From DAOTUL01 sp034437435 (GTDB taxonomy: Bacteria > Chloroflexota > Anaerolineae > Aggregatilineales > Phototrophicaceae): 7,132 bases of DNA. Under the pieces are notes generated by a model. That model was not told where the DNA came from. It saw only the letters and a list, made by a program, of their open reading frames with translations, and searched no databases. The translations under genes and the position numbers were made by a program. This document shows positions 6,169-7,132 of this stretch, one piece after another. Where the stretch lies: NCBI GenBank assembly GCA_964417785.1, contig CAYQJO010000221.1, positions 1 through 7,132 on the forward strand, written 5' to 3'. The number at the start of each line of letters is the position of its first letter. Within the stretch, counting starts at the first letter, position 1.

Positions 6169-7084
6169 GAAAAGAACACGGTGGTCTGTTCGATAACGGT
6201 ATTCAGCCCGATACCATCGCATTCCCAGTCCCAGTTGGTTGGTTCGCCTGCGTTGACCCCGCCGGATACCCGCGCCACCGGACGCCACAGAGCCAGTGCA
6301 TCCGGTACGAAGGGCGCGTAACGGGCCGGGTGCGATGGGCCGAGGATCATGACAGTGCGAGCGCCGGCTGCCGCTGCCAGATGGGTCAGGCCGGTGTCGT
6401 TGCCGATGTAACCGGCAGAACCGGCAGCCAGTGCGGCAATTTCTGGAAACGACAGCACCCCGACCAATCGTCTGGCCGGGGTTTTGACCGCATCCACGAT
6501 GGCTTCATCACCCGGACCACCGAGCAGGACAATTTCACGTCCGAAGGTGTCGGCCAGATGGTCGGCCAGGGCGGCGAATTTGTCCGGCGGCCAGCGCTTA
6601 CTGTCCATCACCATGCCGGGATTTCGACCGCCGGTAGGGTTGATGACGAAGTAGCTGTCGCCGATTTGATTGCGCACCCGCTTCTGGCTTTCGGCCAGCA
6701 CCGGCACATTGACATAGCATCCGGTCGTATCCAGTCCCAACGCCCGTGCGACATCCAGATAAATGTCGGCTTCCTGACGCGGCTGCGCTGGATCAATTGG
6801 CGCTCGGATCGTGTAACCGAAACCGCGTCCGCCGCTGTCCAGACCGGCGCGGTGGGGGATGCCACTTGCCATCAGGGCCACGCTCATCAGCGGTGACCGC
6901 ACCAGCGAGACCACCAGATCAAATTGGCCGCGAATCTGCGCCACAAACCGGCGCATACCGGCCAGCGAACGGACCGGGTTGGCGTCAGGGCCGGTGTCGA
7001 GTACGGCGTCCAGCAGGTCATGATAGGCGATGGCCGGCTGCGACCAGCTTCCGACGGCCCAGGTGATGTGGGCGTCCGGGTAGC
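6165..7084 (-). CDS. GT9 / heptosyltransferase-like glycosyltransferase, 5'-truncated at the contig end
   Basis: The frame is open from the TAG at 6165 to the last genomic base, giving 305 whole codons. The first ATG (6956) is internal: upstream codons read YPDAHITWAVG, the family's usual region after the first Rossmann helix. About 30 N-terminal residues, with the first glycine-rich strand, are therefore missing. Counting from the ATG at 6956: FDLVVSL (12-18), FVINPTGG (103-110), SKRWPPDKFAALAD (119-132), a GGPGDE nucleotide-sugar-side loop (146-151), GNDTGLTHLAAA (185-196) and LGPSHPARYAPF (205-216). These are the ordered motifs of the GT9 (ADP-heptose:LPS heptosyltransferase) fold in the C-terminal donor-binding domain. 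Members transfer heptose or related sugars to surface glycans. In a lineage without classical LPS the product may be another envelope polysaccharide. Its promoter is off the window. Donor and acceptor cannot be assigned. Confidence 0.88.
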
Positions 7085-7132
7085 AGATCGGAAGAGCGTC
7101 GTGTAGGGAAAGAGTGTAGATCTCGGTGGTCG
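7085..7132. other. Illumina TruSeq adapter sequence (contamination, not genomic)
   Basis: The 48 bases starting AGATCGGAAGAGCGTCGTGT match, from memory, the reverse complement of the TruSeq universal adapter without interruption to the window end. The minus-strand frame through it reads TTEIYTLSLHDALPI, a peptide known as an adapter artefact in protein databases, fused directly to the glycosyltransferase. The genomic sequence should be taken to end at 7084. Confidence 0.97.

Noticed and set aside
6330..6896. Plus-strand open frame of 188 codons
   Set aside because: It is antisense to the glycosyltransferase, whose ordered GT9 motifs prove the coding strand.

Overview
This is a GC-rich bacterial window that looks like the end of a metagenomic or draft-genome contig. 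Three things suggest Chloroflexota (Anaerolineae-like). Short TPR-like domains sit next to transmembrane helices. Long Pro/Thr-rich (PTPTPSPTPT-type) linkers lead into TolB/PD40-like beta-propellers. A multi-pass chemoreceptor without an extracellular sensor domain and a short-signal lipoprotein lie nearby. No rRNA, marker gene or long homologous gene run is present to fix the taxonomy, so this assignment is an inference.

Positions 1-102 are an AT-rich leader with a -10-like hexamer and an imperfect palindrome just before the first gene. Positions 103-3908 hold four tightly packed plus-strand genes. Gaps are 28 and 6 nt, followed by an 11 nt overlap, so one transcript is likely. All four proteins begin with the same TPR-like domain of about 70 residues. 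Its central stretch has identical spacing, without gaps, in all four copies. Each has one transmembrane helix. In genes 1 and 4 the helix ends the protein (tail-anchored form). In genes 2 and 3 it is followed by a Pro/Thr linker and a predicted extracytoplasmic beta-propeller. The arrangement small-anchor, propeller, propeller, small-anchor looks like a membrane module built by serial duplication. It is the most interesting part of the window; its function is unknown.

Positions 3838-5283 (minus) encode a methyl-accepting chemotaxis-type transducer with an N-terminal bundle of membrane helices and a well-preserved signalling hairpin. Its 3' end overlaps the last gene of the module by 71 bp on the opposite strand. 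It is divergent from a lipoprotein of unknown function (5353-6168, plus). The lipoprotein gene converges, with overlapping stop codons, on a GT9/heptosyltransferase-like gene (6165 to the contig edge, minus).

The last 48 bases (7085-7132) are not genomic. They match the reverse complement of the Illumina TruSeq universal adapter. They read in frame into the glycosyltransferase gene, so the natural sequence ends at 7084, that gene is 5'-truncated, and any protein called through the junction would carry an artefactual N-terminus.
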